DNA of 64,000 nt, from NCBI GenBank assembly GCA_036267875.1, contig DATAVE010000113.1:1-64000 (forward strand). Reading direction: 5' to 3'. Under the pieces are notes generated by a model that had not been told where the DNA came from, made no database searches, and saw only the letters and a list, made by a program, of their open reading frames with translations. This stretch comes from DASZTV01 sp036267875. GTDB taxonomy: Bacteria > Actinomycetota > Actinomycetes > JAFAQI01. Within the stretch, counting starts at the first letter, position 1; the number at the start of each line of letters is the position of its first letter. Below are positions 7,079 to 14,953 of the stretch, piece after piece. The position numbers were made by a program, and so were the translations under genes.

Positions 7079-8375
7079 ATGGGACTTCGAAACCGATCCG
7101 GACTTCCAGGAGAAGCTGGACTGGGCTGACGCCTTCGTCACCGAGCACGTCGAGCCGCTCGACTACGTCTGGCCAGGCCTGGAGTTCACGCCGCTCGAGG
7201 GCGAACGCCGCAAGGCGATCGAGCCGCTCAAGCAGATGGTCCGCGATCAGGGCCTGTGGGCCACGCATCTGGGGCCTGACCTGGGTGGCGCCGGCTACGG
7301 ACAGCTCAAGCTCTCGCTGCTCAACGAGATCCTCGGCCGCTCGTCGTGGGCACCGATCATCTTCGGCTGCCAGGCACCGGACACCGGCAACGCCGAGATC
7401 ATCGCCCACTTCGGCACCGAGGAGCAGAAGGAGCGCTACCTCACGCCGTTGCTCGACGGCGAGCTGTTCTCCTGCTACTCGATGACCGAGCCGCAGGGTG
7501 GTGCGGACCCGTCGACCTTCACCTGTAGCGCCGTCAAGGATGGCGAGGAGTGGGTGATCAACGGCTGGAAGTTCTTCTCCTCAAACGCCAAGACGGCGTC
7601 GTTCTTCATCGTCATGGTGGTCACGAACCCCGACATCGAGATCTACCGCGGCATGTCGATGTTTCTCGTACCGGCGGACACACCCGGCATCAACATCGTG
7701 CGCAACGTCGGGCTCGGCGCCGAAGGCCCGGACCACGGGTCGCATGCGCTAATCCACTACGAGAACGTCAGGGTGCCCGCCGATGCGCTGCTCGGCGACG
7801 AGGGCCAGGCGTTTGCGATCGCGCAGACGCGGCTCGGTGGTGGGCGGATCCATCACGCGATGCGGACGATCGGCATGTCGCAGCGGGCGATCGACATGAT
7901 GTGCGAGCGGGCCCTGTCGCGGCACACCGCAGGGTCACTGCTTGCTGACAAGCAGTTCGTGCAGGGCTACATCGCCGATTCCTACGCGCAGCTCAAGCAG
8001 TTCCGGCTGTTCGTGCTCTACACCGCGTGGTCGATCGACAAGCACAACAACTACTTGAAGGTCCGCAAGGACATCGCGGCGATCAAGGTACTGATGCCCG
8101 GCGTGCTGCACGACATCGCGCAGCGCGCGATGCAGATCCACGGCGCGCTCGGCGTTTCGAACGAGATGCCGTTCTCGCGGATGCTGATCGGTGCTGCCGT
8201 CATGGGCCTCGCGGATGGTCCGACCGAGGTACACAAGGTGACGGTCGCGAAGCAGGTGCTGCGCGACTACAAGCCGACGGATGACCTCTGGCCATCTGGA
8301 CACATCCCGAAGAAGCGTGAGGCGGCGCTGGCGAAGTACGCGGAGTTCCTCGAGCACGAGGTAGGCAATCTCTGA
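7074..8375 (+). CDS. acyl-CoA dehydrogenase of the ACAD10/ACAD11 (4-hydroxyacyl-CoA) type
   Basis: A 433-residue flavoprotein with the standard fold: an N-terminal helical domain, the FAD-binding CYSMTEPQGGADP (about 137-149) and WVINGWKFFSSNA strands, and the C-terminal QIHGALGVSNEMPFSR. Near residue 379 it reads LADGPTEVHK, with Asp-Gly in place of the catalytic Glu-Gly of ordinary fatty-acyl dehydrogenases. This variant is typical of ACAD10/11 homologues, in which a phosphorylated 4-hydroxyacyl-CoA loses phosphate. The phosphotransferase-like gene 13 bases downstream completes the pair. The start at 7074 is supported by the promoter geometry. Confidence 0.85.
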   Translation: MSWDFETDPDFQEKLDWADAFVTEHVEPLDYVWPGLEFTPLEGERRKAIEPLKQMVRDQGLWATHLGPDLGGAGYGQLKLSLLNEILGRSSWAPIIFGCQAPDTGNAEIIAHFGTEEQKERYLTPLLDGELFSCYSMTEPQGGADPSTFTCSAVKDGEEWVINGWKFFSSNAKTASFFIVMVVTNPDIEIYRGMSMFLVPADTPGINIVRNVGLGAEGPDHGSHALIHYENVRVPADALLGDEGQAFAIAQTRLGGGRIHHAMRTIGMSQRAIDMMCERALSRHTAGSLLADKQFVQGYIADSYAQLKQFRLFVLYTAWSIDKHNNYLKVRKDIAAIKVLMPGVLHDIAQRAMQIHGALGVSNEMPFSRMLIGAAVMGLADGPTEVHKVTVAKQVLRDYKPTDDLWPSGHIPKKREAALAKYAEFLEHEVGNL

Positions 8376-8388
8376 TGAGCCAAACCCG

Positions 8389-9456
8389 ATGACGGGGCTG
8401 TTCGACTCGGCGGATGCGCCCGCGCTCGACGCTGAGGCGCTGGCCACCTGGCTCGACACCCAGGACGTGCCCGGTCGCGGCGAGCCGCTGGAGCACTCGT
8501 TCATCTCGGGCGGCTCGCAGAATGCGATCTATCAGATCCGCCGCGGCGACCTGCATGGCGCACTGCGGATCCCGCCGCCCGCGGCACCCGAGAGTCGCGA
8601 CGAGGGAATCCTGCGCGAGTGGCGGATCATCGACGCCCTAACCGGCACCGACGTACCGCACACCGAGGCGATCACCGTGTGCTCGGACCCGTCGGTGCTT
8701 GGGCGCACGTTCTATCTGATGGGCTTCGTCGACGGATGGTCGCCGATCGGGCTCGACGACAAGAGGTGGCCCGCGCCCTTTGACGCCGACATCGAGGCGC
8801 GGCGGGGGCTCGCCTTCCAGCTGGCTGAAGGCATCGCGCTGCTGTCGAAGGTCGACTGGCAGGCCAAAGGCCTGGCGGACCTGGGCCGGCCGGACGGATT
8901 CCATGAGCGACAGGTCGAGCGCTGGACGCGCTTCCTCGACCGCATCAAGGGCCGCGACCTGCCGGGGCTGGAGGTCGCGACTGCATGGCTCGGCAACCAC
9001 AAGCCGCTCGACTTCATCCCGGGGCTGATGCACGGGGACTACCAGTTCGCCAACGTGATGTACCGCCATGGCGCACCGGCTCGGATGGCGGCGATCGTCG
9101 ACTGGGAGATGGGTACGGTCGGCGACCCGAAGCTCGACCTCGCGTGGATGATTCAGGGCTGGCCGGCCGACACGTCATCGCCTGACACGGTAGGGGAGAG
9201 CTACGTCGACATGGTCGGCATGCCGACCTCCGACGAGGTGCTCGCGCACTATGCATCGGTGTCCGGTCGTCAGGTCGACGACATCGACTACTACCTGGTC
9301 CTCGCCAAGTGGAAGCTCGCGATCGTCCTCGAGCAAGGCTTTCAGCGGGCGGCCAACGACGAGAAGCTGCTGGCGTTCGGGCCGCTCGTGCTCGGTTTGA
9401 TGGAAGGCGCCGCCGAGTTGGCGTCCTCGACGGACTACCGCGGCCCCGCCAGCTGA
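8389..9456 (+). CDS. phosphotransferase (aminoglycoside-kinase fold), probable 4-hydroxyacyl-CoA kinase
   Basis: This 355-residue protein has the APH/choline-kinase fold. It shows SGGSQNAIYQI near residue 45, the catalytic loop MHGDYQFANVMY (about 213-224) with Asp and Asn, and the metal-binding IVDWEMGTVGDPKLDLAW (about 235-252). In mammalian ACAD10/11 this kinase domain is fused to the dehydrogenase; in the Pseudomonas levulinate pathway the two are separate proteins. Here it directly follows the matching dehydrogenase, so phosphorylation of a 4-hydroxyacyl-CoA is the best guess. Its TGA shares one base with the next ATG. Confidence 0.8.
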   Translation: MTGLFDSADAPALDAEALATWLDTQDVPGRGEPLEHSFISGGSQNAIYQIRRGDLHGALRIPPPAAPESRDEGILREWRIIDALTGTDVPHTEAITVCSDPSVLGRTFYLMGFVDGWSPIGLDDKRWPAPFDADIEARRGLAFQLAEGIALLSKVDWQAKGLADLGRPDGFHERQVERWTRFLDRIKGRDLPGLEVATAWLGNHKPLDFIPGLMHGDYQFANVMYRHGAPARMAAIVDWEMGTVGDPKLDLAWMIQGWPADTSSPDTVGESYVDMVGMPTSDEVLAHYASVSGRQVDDIDYYLVLAKWKLAIVLEQGFQRAANDEKLLAFGPLVLGLMEGAAELASSTDYRGPAS

Positions 9457-10436
9457 TGCGCGCCGCAGTGTGCGAGGCGTGGGGCGGGCCCGAGGCGCTC
9501 GTCATCACCGATGTCGAGGTGCCGTTTCCCGGGCCCGGTGAGGCGCGAGTCGCTGTCGACGTCGCGGCGGTGAACTTTCCCGACGTGCTCGTGCTGGCGG
9601 GGGAGTACCAGATCAAGGTGCCTCCGCCGTTCGTGCTGGGCAGTGAGTTTGCCGGAGTTGTCTCGGCGGTTGGCGATGGAGTGATCCAACTCGCGGTCGG
9701 CGACAAGGTCTTCGGGTCGTGTCTCGTCGGGGCGTTCGCTGAACAGGTCGTCGTGCCTGCGCCCGGACTGACGAAGGTGCCGGATGGTGTCGCTACCGAT
9801 GTCGCTGCGGGGTTCGGGGTCGCGCACCGCACGGCGTACCACTCGCTGCGCTCGGTTGCCCGGCTCGCTGCGGGCGAGGAGCTGATCGTCCTTGGTGCGG
9901 GCGGTGGCGTCGGGCTCGCGGCGGTGCAGCTCGGAGCGTTGATGGGCGCAACGGTGACGGCAGTAGCGTCGACTGCCGAGAAGCTGGCCGCTGCCGAATC
10001 GTGCGGCGCGACCCGGCTGATCGAGCATCGCGGAGCTGATCTGCGCGCGGTGTTGAAGGAACAGCTACCCGGCGGATCCGACGTCGTGATCGACCCGGTC
10101 GGTGGCGCACTGAGTGAGCCGGCGCTGCGCTCGCTGCGTCGCGACGGCCGCTTCGTCGTCGTCGGCTTCGCGTCAGGTGAGATCTCGAAGATCCCGCTCA
10201 ATCTCGTACTGCTGAAAGGCATCGAGATCGTCGGCTTCGAGTTCCGCGGCTGGGCCGTCGCGAAGTCTGAGGAGATGGCCCGCAACGACGCCGAGCTACT
10301 GGCGCTGCTTGCCGAGGGAAAGGTCGCGCCGTACGTCAGGGCACGGTTCGCGTTCGACGATGTTGCGGAGTCAGTGCGTCACGTCGCCGACGGCAAGGCG
10401 ATCGGCAAGGTCCTCCTCGACGTCAGTACTTCATGA
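9456..10436 (+). CDS. zinc-free medium-chain dehydrogenase, quinone-oxidoreductase type
   Basis: The 326-residue product begins MRAAVCEAWGGPEAL and has the usual NADPH:quinone reductase landmarks: VNFPDVLVLAGEYQ, PFVLGSEFAGVVSAVG, and the Rossmann motif VLGAGGGVGLAAVQLG around residue 150. A C-terminal AIGKVLLDV closes it. Catalytic-zinc cysteines are absent, as expected for the QOR subfamily. It reduces a quinone or an enoyl/enone using NADPH. The gene overlaps its upstream neighbour by one base and its downstream one by four, so it is translated with the kinase. Confidence 0.85.
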   Translation: MRAAVCEAWGGPEALVITDVEVPFPGPGEARVAVDVAAVNFPDVLVLAGEYQIKVPPPFVLGSEFAGVVSAVGDGVIQLAVGDKVFGSCLVGAFAEQVVVPAPGLTKVPDGVATDVAAGFGVAHRTAYHSLRSVARLAAGEELIVLGAGGGVGLAAVQLGALMGATVTAVASTAEKLAAAESCGATRLIEHRGADLRAVLKEQLPGGSDVVIDPVGGALSEPALRSLRRDGRFVVVGFASGEISKIPLNLVLLKGIEIVGFEFRGWAVAKSEEMARNDAELLALLAEGKVAPYVRARFAFDDVAESVRHVADGKAIGKVLLDVSTS

Positions 10437-11032
10437 CAGTCGCGGTCAACGAGATGAAGCGCGTCGGACACCTGTTGATTGCGGCGGTTCTTGGCGCGGT
10501 AGGAATCGGCCTGCTGGTCGGCGTTTCCCTGATGGCAGACCGCGTCAGTTTCGTGGCCGCCGTACCCGTGGGTGTGGTGGCGGCGCTGGCGTTGACGTTG
10601 CTCGCAGTGAAGTCCTCCGACTTCTATCGGAGAGGTCGTGGTGATCTGATCGGGCCCGCTGCTTCGGTTACGAGGGACTTTCTCGGTCTTGCTGGTTACG
10701 GCGGGCCGGACTTCGAGCGGTCTGCGCCTCGTGCCGCTCGTCGACTGACCAAGCTCGGCAAGCGAGCGACGCTGAGCGGCTCACTTCACAAGGATGCGAG
10801 CGGGTTGAAGTTCGTGCCGTCACGCACGTGGCGTCGGCTGGGTGCGCAGACGTTCGCGATCGATCTCACCGCATGGGGGTTCGTGCCTGAAGCGTCGAGG
10901 TGGGAGCGAGCCGCACGCTGGGTGTTCGACAGCTCCGCTGTCGACCTCGCCACGAACTCCGGGATGAGCTTGCGACTAGCTGTGCGCGATGTCCGTTGGA
11001 CTCGTGCGATCTTGTCGGAATCGATCGGCTAG
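10433..11032 (+). CDS. hypothetical protein with two N-terminal membrane helices
   Basis: The 199-residue protein has two hydrophobic segments (about 12-32 and 40-58). A basic cytoplasmic domain follows without recognisable motifs, ending in RDVRWTRAILSESIG. Its ATG overlaps the preceding stop (ATGA), so it is the last gene of the catabolic unit beginning at 7074. Its stop TAG and the stop of the opposing LLM gene are read from the same four bases, CTAG. The function is unknown. Confidence 0.6.
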   Translation: MTVAVNEMKRVGHLLIAAVLGAVGIGLLVGVSLMADRVSFVAAVPVGVVAALALTLLAVKSSDFYRRGRGDLIGPAASVTRDFLGLAGYGGPDFERSAPRAARRLTKLGKRATLSGSLHKDASGLKFVPSRTWRRLGAQTFAIDLTAWGFVPEASRWERAARWVFDSSAVDLATNSGMSLRLAVRDVRWTRAILSESIG

Positions 11033-11901
11033 GTGAGTGCCGCAGCCAGGGCTCGCCACTGATCGCGCGGTGCGCCGGCGCCCTCATTCACGACCTGAAT
11101 GCAGACGTGGTCGGCGCCAGCATCCCGGTGCTCCTCGACGCGGGCCGCGATAGCGCCCTCGTCGCCCCACGCGACGAGGGCGTCGATGAGCCGATCGCTC
11201 CCGCCATCGGTGAAGTCGTCGTCGGCGAAGCCGAGGCGGAGCAGGTTGTTCGTGTAGTTGGGCAGATCGAGATAGATCGCCAGATGTTGGCGTGCTGCGG
11301 CGCGCGCGACCGACGAGTCCGTCGTCAGTGCCACTGCTAGCTCGGTCGCGACCAGCGCATCCGGGCCGAGTGCCTCGCGGGCGATCGCGGTGTGTTCCGG
11401 CGTGACGTTGTAGGGGTGCGCTCCGGCGGCCCGGTCGCTAGCGAGCTCGAGCATCTTCGGGCCAAGTGCTGCCAGGACACGGCGATCGCGCGGCAACGGC
11501 TCGTCGGCCTCGTCGAGGCCATCGAGATAAGTGCGCATCGCGGCGAGTGGCTTCTGGTAGCGCCCGGCTTCCTTCCGGTCGACCAGCGGCTGATGGCTTA
11601 CGCCGATGCCGACCAGAAATCGATCGCCGTGGGCTGCTGTCAGTCGCGTGTGTTGCTGAGCGGTCTCCTCGGCCGGGTGCATCCAGAGGTTCAGGATTCC
11701 GGTCGCGATCGTCGTTCGTTCGGTCGCGTCCAGGAGCAGCTCGACGGAGGAGAAGAGGTCGCCGCCGACATCGGGAATCCACAACGCGGAGTAGCCGAGC
11801 TCCTCGAGCTCCGCGGCCATCTCCCGAATCGCTCCGCCGTCGCCGTATCGAAGCTGTGCCGCCCAAATGCCTGTACCAGTGACTGGTTGCACGAGGCACA
11901 T
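11029..11901 (-). CDS. LLM-class F420-dependent oxidoreductase
   Basis: A 290-residue luciferase-like protein with ELEELGYSALWIPDVGGDLF near residue 35, TIATGILNLWMHPAEETA around 65 and RFLVGIGVSHQPLV around 93. These are typical of the short F420-dependent subfamily common in mycobacteria and relatives. It should be a cytoplasmic oxidoreductase acting on an unknown substrate. It is convergent with the 7-11 kb unit and monocistronic. The GTG/ATG choice upstream is limited, so the start at 11901 is only moderately secure. Confidence 0.8.
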   Translation of the reverse strand: MCLVQPVTGTGIWAAQLRYGDGGAIREMAAELEELGYSALWIPDVGGDLFSSVELLLDATERTTIATGILNLWMHPAEETAQQHTRLTAAHGDRFLVGIGVSHQPLVDRKEAGRYQKPLAAMRTYLDGLDEADEPLPRDRRVLAALGPKMLELASDRAAGAHPYNVTPEHTAIAREALGPDALVATELAVALTTDSSVARAAARQHLAIYLDLPNYTNNLLRLGFADDDFTDGGSDRLIDALVAWGDEGAIAARVEEHRDAGADHVCIQVVNEGAGAPRDQWRALAAALT

Positions 11902-11991
11902 CTTGCCCTGTTGCTACGGCTGTTAGCAGGTCCTGGCCCGAGCGATGATGCGGATGTTGTTGGTGGTGAGGACGACTGGGGCTCGGCGAGG

Positions 11992-14526
11992 CTAGTGGCG
12001 AGCGGGTGGCGGACTCGTGTAGGTGAAGTGGTCGGTCGTGCCGATCGCCGACGTCCCAGTGGGCGTGGTGACGGTGACGTCGACGACGCCGGCGGCGTGC
12101 GCCGGTGAGGTAACAGTGATCGAGGTTGCGGAGTTCACCTTCACGCTTGATGTCGCGGTCGTCGCGAAGTGGACGGCGGTCGCGCCGGTGAAGCCGGTGC
12201 CGGTGATCGTCACTGAGGTGCCGCCGGCCGTTGTAGCGGTTGTCGGCGAAATCGAGGTGACAGTTGGTGGCGCGACGTAGGTGAACTTGTCCGAACTGCC
12301 CGTCGCGGACGTGCCGCCCGCGTTGGTCACGGTGACATCCACCGCTCCGGCGGCAGCGGCAGGTGCTGTGACGGTGATCTTGGTGGCGGAGTTCACGGTG
12401 ACGGAGGATGCGGCGACGGTGCCGAAGTGGACGGCGGTCGCGCCGGTGAAGCCGGTGCCGGTGATCGTCACTGAGGTGCCGCCGGCGATCGGGCCGGTGG
12501 TCGGCGACACGGAGGTCACCGTCGGCGGGGCGACGTAGGTGAAGGTGGCGGACGCACTGACCGACGTCGTACCGCTCGGATTCGTCACGCTGACGTTGAC
12601 TGGTCCGGCGGCGTGGGCGGGAGCGACGGCGACGAGCTGGCTGTCCGAAGTCACGGTGAACTTCGCGGCAGGCGTCCCTGTGCCGAACTGAACGACACTC
12701 GCCGCGGTGAAGCTCGAGCCGTTGATGGTGACGGACGTCCCGCCGCCGGTAGACCCGGTCGCAGGCAGGATCGAGGTGATCGTCGGGGGCAGGATCGGCG
12801 TCACAGTCAGGAAATAGGCCTCGCCGTCACCGAACGACGGGATCGAGACCGAGACGAGGCCGTTGACGATCGGCACGGCTTGCGTCGTCGTCGCGGGAGC
12901 AGTCGTCATGTCGGCGAGGGAGTTCGGGATCTCCTGGACCGTGACAGCCGCCGCTGGCGCCGAGGACGACAGCGCGACCTGCACTGTCGTGGGTACGGCG
13001 GGCGCCAGCGTCGACGGGCCGCTGCAGTAACCGGATCCGGTCGTGGGCTGGGAGCACGTCTGATGACGACCCAGGAGCACCCGGGTCGTGCCCGAGGTGT
13101 CGGTGACCGCCAGCGAGCTGAGGTTGAGGTCAGAGACCTCCGAGTCGACTCGCGTCCCCATCATCGAGCCGTAGTCGGCCATCGCCCAGTAGTTGGGGTT
13201 GGGGTTGCCGTCGGCGTTGAGCAGGCCACCAAGGTTCGCAGTGCAACTGTGCCAGCAGGAACGGTTGGCCTCGTCGACTCCGGCCTGATCCTCCGCGGCG
13301 AAATAGCCGGCCGTGAAGCCGGGGATGGCGCTGCCCGAGCCGGAGGTGTTCTCGTCGACGAAGATCTTGGGCGAGCCGATCCCAGGGTTCTCCGCGATCA
13401 GCTCGCGGACCTCCTCGGCTTCGTTCTCGATCGCCTGCGGCATCTCCGAGTAGGCCAGCGGGTTCTGCGCGGGAATGATGCCGTTTTCGTGCCACGCGAT
13501 CGCATAGAGCTTCATCCCGTTGGCCGCCGCGAACGGGATGAACGTCTTCATGTCGATGTAGACCGGCGCACTCGGGTACTCATAGACCCAGTCGATCGAC
13601 GGTCCGATGACGCGCGCGTTCGGATCAACGGTCTTGATCGCCTGGTACGCCTTCAGGTACTCCTGCTCCACGAGTGCGCGGGTCGGCCGTTGGGCAGGGC
13701 TGTACGGATAGTTCTCCGGCTCGTTCTGGATTTCCCAGATCGGGTTCTGGCCGGCCTTCTCGGCCGCGGTGACGATCGAGGCGATGTAGCTGGTGTACGC
13801 CGTCCAGTTGCTCCACGGATCGGCCGCGTATCCGCCGCTGGTCGTGTGGGCGAGCCAGCCGTCGGAGAGAAGCTCGATGACGTTCTGGGGGCTGACCACG
13901 CTGGAGACGTCGGCGTATTCCGTCGCGTCAGTAGCGGCGATCCGCCAGTAGTTCAGGTGAAGGGCGCCGACCCACTTGTTGCCGGGGGCAACAGCGCCGT
14001 GGAGCAGTCCGGCTCCGGGTCGGGTCTCCGGCCCGAGGCTCTGAGCGGTGTTGACCACGACGCAGTAGCCGGTCGCCGTCGATGGGCAGCTGGCGTTCGT
14101 CGGCGTGACCGCTGGGCTCGTGGCGTAAGTCCCCGCCGCGCCTGACGTGCCGTCCGAGGCATCGGTCCCGATCGCCACGATCGTGAAGTAGACCGCGTGG
14201 TTCAGGGGGAGCGCGCCCCAGACGATCGACGTTCCGCTGACGATCCTGGTACCAGAGTCAGCCCAGATCCCGGGGCTGTAACCGAGGAGGTGGGCCTGGA
14301 CCGCATACCGCGCAACCGTTCCCGTCGCGGGCGCCTGCCACGACACTGTCGCCTGGTCGCCGCTGACCGAGGCGGCAACATTGGTGACCGTGCCCGGTGC
14401 AACGCCTGTTGCTGCAGAGACGGCCGATGAGCCGGCGACGCAGAGGGCTGCTGCCACGACGATGGCCGACACCGCGCGCAGTGTGAGCAGTCGCGACCGG
14501 GTCAGGGCGGACACGTTCAGGGACAC
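11992..14526 (-). CDS. secreted glycoside-hydrolase-like protein with FN3-like and three IPT/TIG domains
   Basis: The product has up to 844 residues. It has a signal peptide (about 1-39), an FN3-like domain (about 43-135; VTNVAASVSGDQATVSW), and a TIM-barrel-like catalytic region (about 165-470). That region has WEIQNEPENY, the Asn-Glu-Pro acid/base signature of clan GH-A glycosidases, and a later FVDENTSG whose Glu fits the nucleophile. A beta-rich linker domain and three IPT/TIG repeats of 86 residues end the protein. It probably degrades or binds an extracellular polysaccharide. GAAGGA abuts the GTG at 14526, so the in-frame GTG at 14514 may be the true start. Confidence 0.75.
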   Translation of the reverse strand: MSLNVSALTRSRLLTLRAVSAIVVAAALCVAGSSAVSAATGVAPGTVTNVAASVSGDQATVSWQAPATGTVARYAVQAHLLGYSPGIWADSGTRIVSGTSIVWGALPLNHAVYFTIVAIGTDASDGTSGAAGTYATSPAVTPTNASCPSTATGYCVVVNTAQSLGPETRPGAGLLHGAVAPGNKWVGALHLNYWRIAATDATEYADVSSVVSPQNVIELLSDGWLAHTTSGGYAADPWSNWTAYTSYIASIVTAAEKAGQNPIWEIQNEPENYPYSPAQRPTRALVEQEYLKAYQAIKTVDPNARVIGPSIDWVYEYPSAPVYIDMKTFIPFAAANGMKLYAIAWHENGIIPAQNPLAYSEMPQAIENEAEEVRELIAENPGIGSPKIFVDENTSGSGSAIPGFTAGYFAAEDQAGVDEANRSCWHSCTANLGGLLNADGNPNPNYWAMADYGSMMGTRVDSEVSDLNLSSLAVTDTSGTTRVLLGRHQTCSQPTTGSGYCSGPSTLAPAVPTTVQVALSSSAPAAAVTVQEIPNSLADMTTAPATTTQAVPIVNGLVSVSIPSFGDGEAYFLTVTPILPPTITSILPATGSTGGGTSVTINGSSFTAASVVQFGTGTPAAKFTVTSDSQLVAVAPAHAAGPVNVSVTNPSGTTSVSASATFTYVAPPTVTSVSPTTGPIAGGTSVTITGTGFTGATAVHFGTVAASSVTVNSATKITVTAPAAAAGAVDVTVTNAGGTSATGSSDKFTYVAPPTVTSISPTTATTAGGTSVTITGTGFTGATAVHFATTATSSVKVNSATSITVTSPAHAAGVVDVTVTTPTGTSAIGTTDHFTYTSPPPARH
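12023..12538. repeat. two near-identical 258-bp IPT/TIG-encoding tandem repeats
   Basis: The DNA encoding the last two IPT/TIG domains repeats with a 258-bp period. A 64-bp block is identical at 12165-12228 and 12423-12486. A third, more diverged copy extends upstream to about 12790. The exact period (86 codons) and high identity indicate recent duplication or gene conversion within the gene. Confidence 0.8.
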
Positions 14527-14574
14527 TCCTTCAAGATCGACTCAACCGCCCTGCTTCTTAACTGTCTTCGGGCT

Positions 14575-14895
14575 TTATCGCGCCGCTATTTCGAGAAGTG
14601 CATCGGTCACCGCTTGCGGCTCGGTGATCATGAGGTCGTGTCCGGTGTCGATGTCCCACAATCGTCCCTCGTTCCGGACCTTTTCGACGATTTCCGCGCC
14701 GCGGGTGATAAGTGTCGAAGAACACACGCTGTGGAACTGCGGGATCGCCCACAGGGCGTCCGCATGCTCGAGGTCGATCGGCGGGATCCGTTACGCCACA
14801 GAACATCCCGATCCGGGCTCGTCTGGACAGAGGATGACCTCGACGCCGTCGATGACGCGCGGGGTCGGCGCGTCGTGCCAAGGTTTCGGCCTTCC
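14575..14895 (-). pseudogene. decayed alpha/beta hydrolase, C-terminal part
   Basis: Reading the minus strand from about 14895 gives an uninterrupted frame (WHDAPTPRVIDGVEVIL...) broken only by TAA at 14793-14791. It then continues in the same frame as RIPPIDLEHADALWAIPQ, through DIDTGHDLMITEPQAV, to a natural TAA at 14577-14575. The GHDLM...P histidine motif and the LLEIA ending are characteristic of the C-terminal third of alpha/beta hydrolases. No start codon or N-terminal nucleophile region is present, so this is a truncated, stop-interrupted remnant. Confidence 0.65.
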
Positions 14896-14918
14896 CGGCG
14901 TACCCGCATTTGCTGATA

Positions 14919-14934
14919 TTGACGTCAGTGTCAA
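14919..14934. promoter_or_regulatory. operator-like dyad upstream of the amidohydrolase
   Basis: TTGAC-GTCAGT-GTCAA is a dyad with perfect 5-bp arms and a six-base centre, 20 bases before the ATG at 14954. The same pattern recurs at 29225, 30056 and 53437, each upstream of a catabolic or transport gene, suggesting one shared regulator. Confidence 0.55.
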
Positions 14935-14953
14935 AGAGAGGTTTTATCGAATC

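Noticed and set aside
12023..12790. Regular repeats considered as a CRISPR-like array
   Set aside because: The 258-bp period is a multiple of three inside an open frame and encodes IPT/TIG domains; there are no spacer-like unique segments of constant length.
12613..14145. Long + strand open frame of about 510 codons opposite the glycosidase-like gene
   Set aside because: It is an antisense shadow of a GC-rich coding strand: no family pattern, and an Arg/Gly/Asp-dominated composition. The opposite frame has a signal peptide and recognisable domains.
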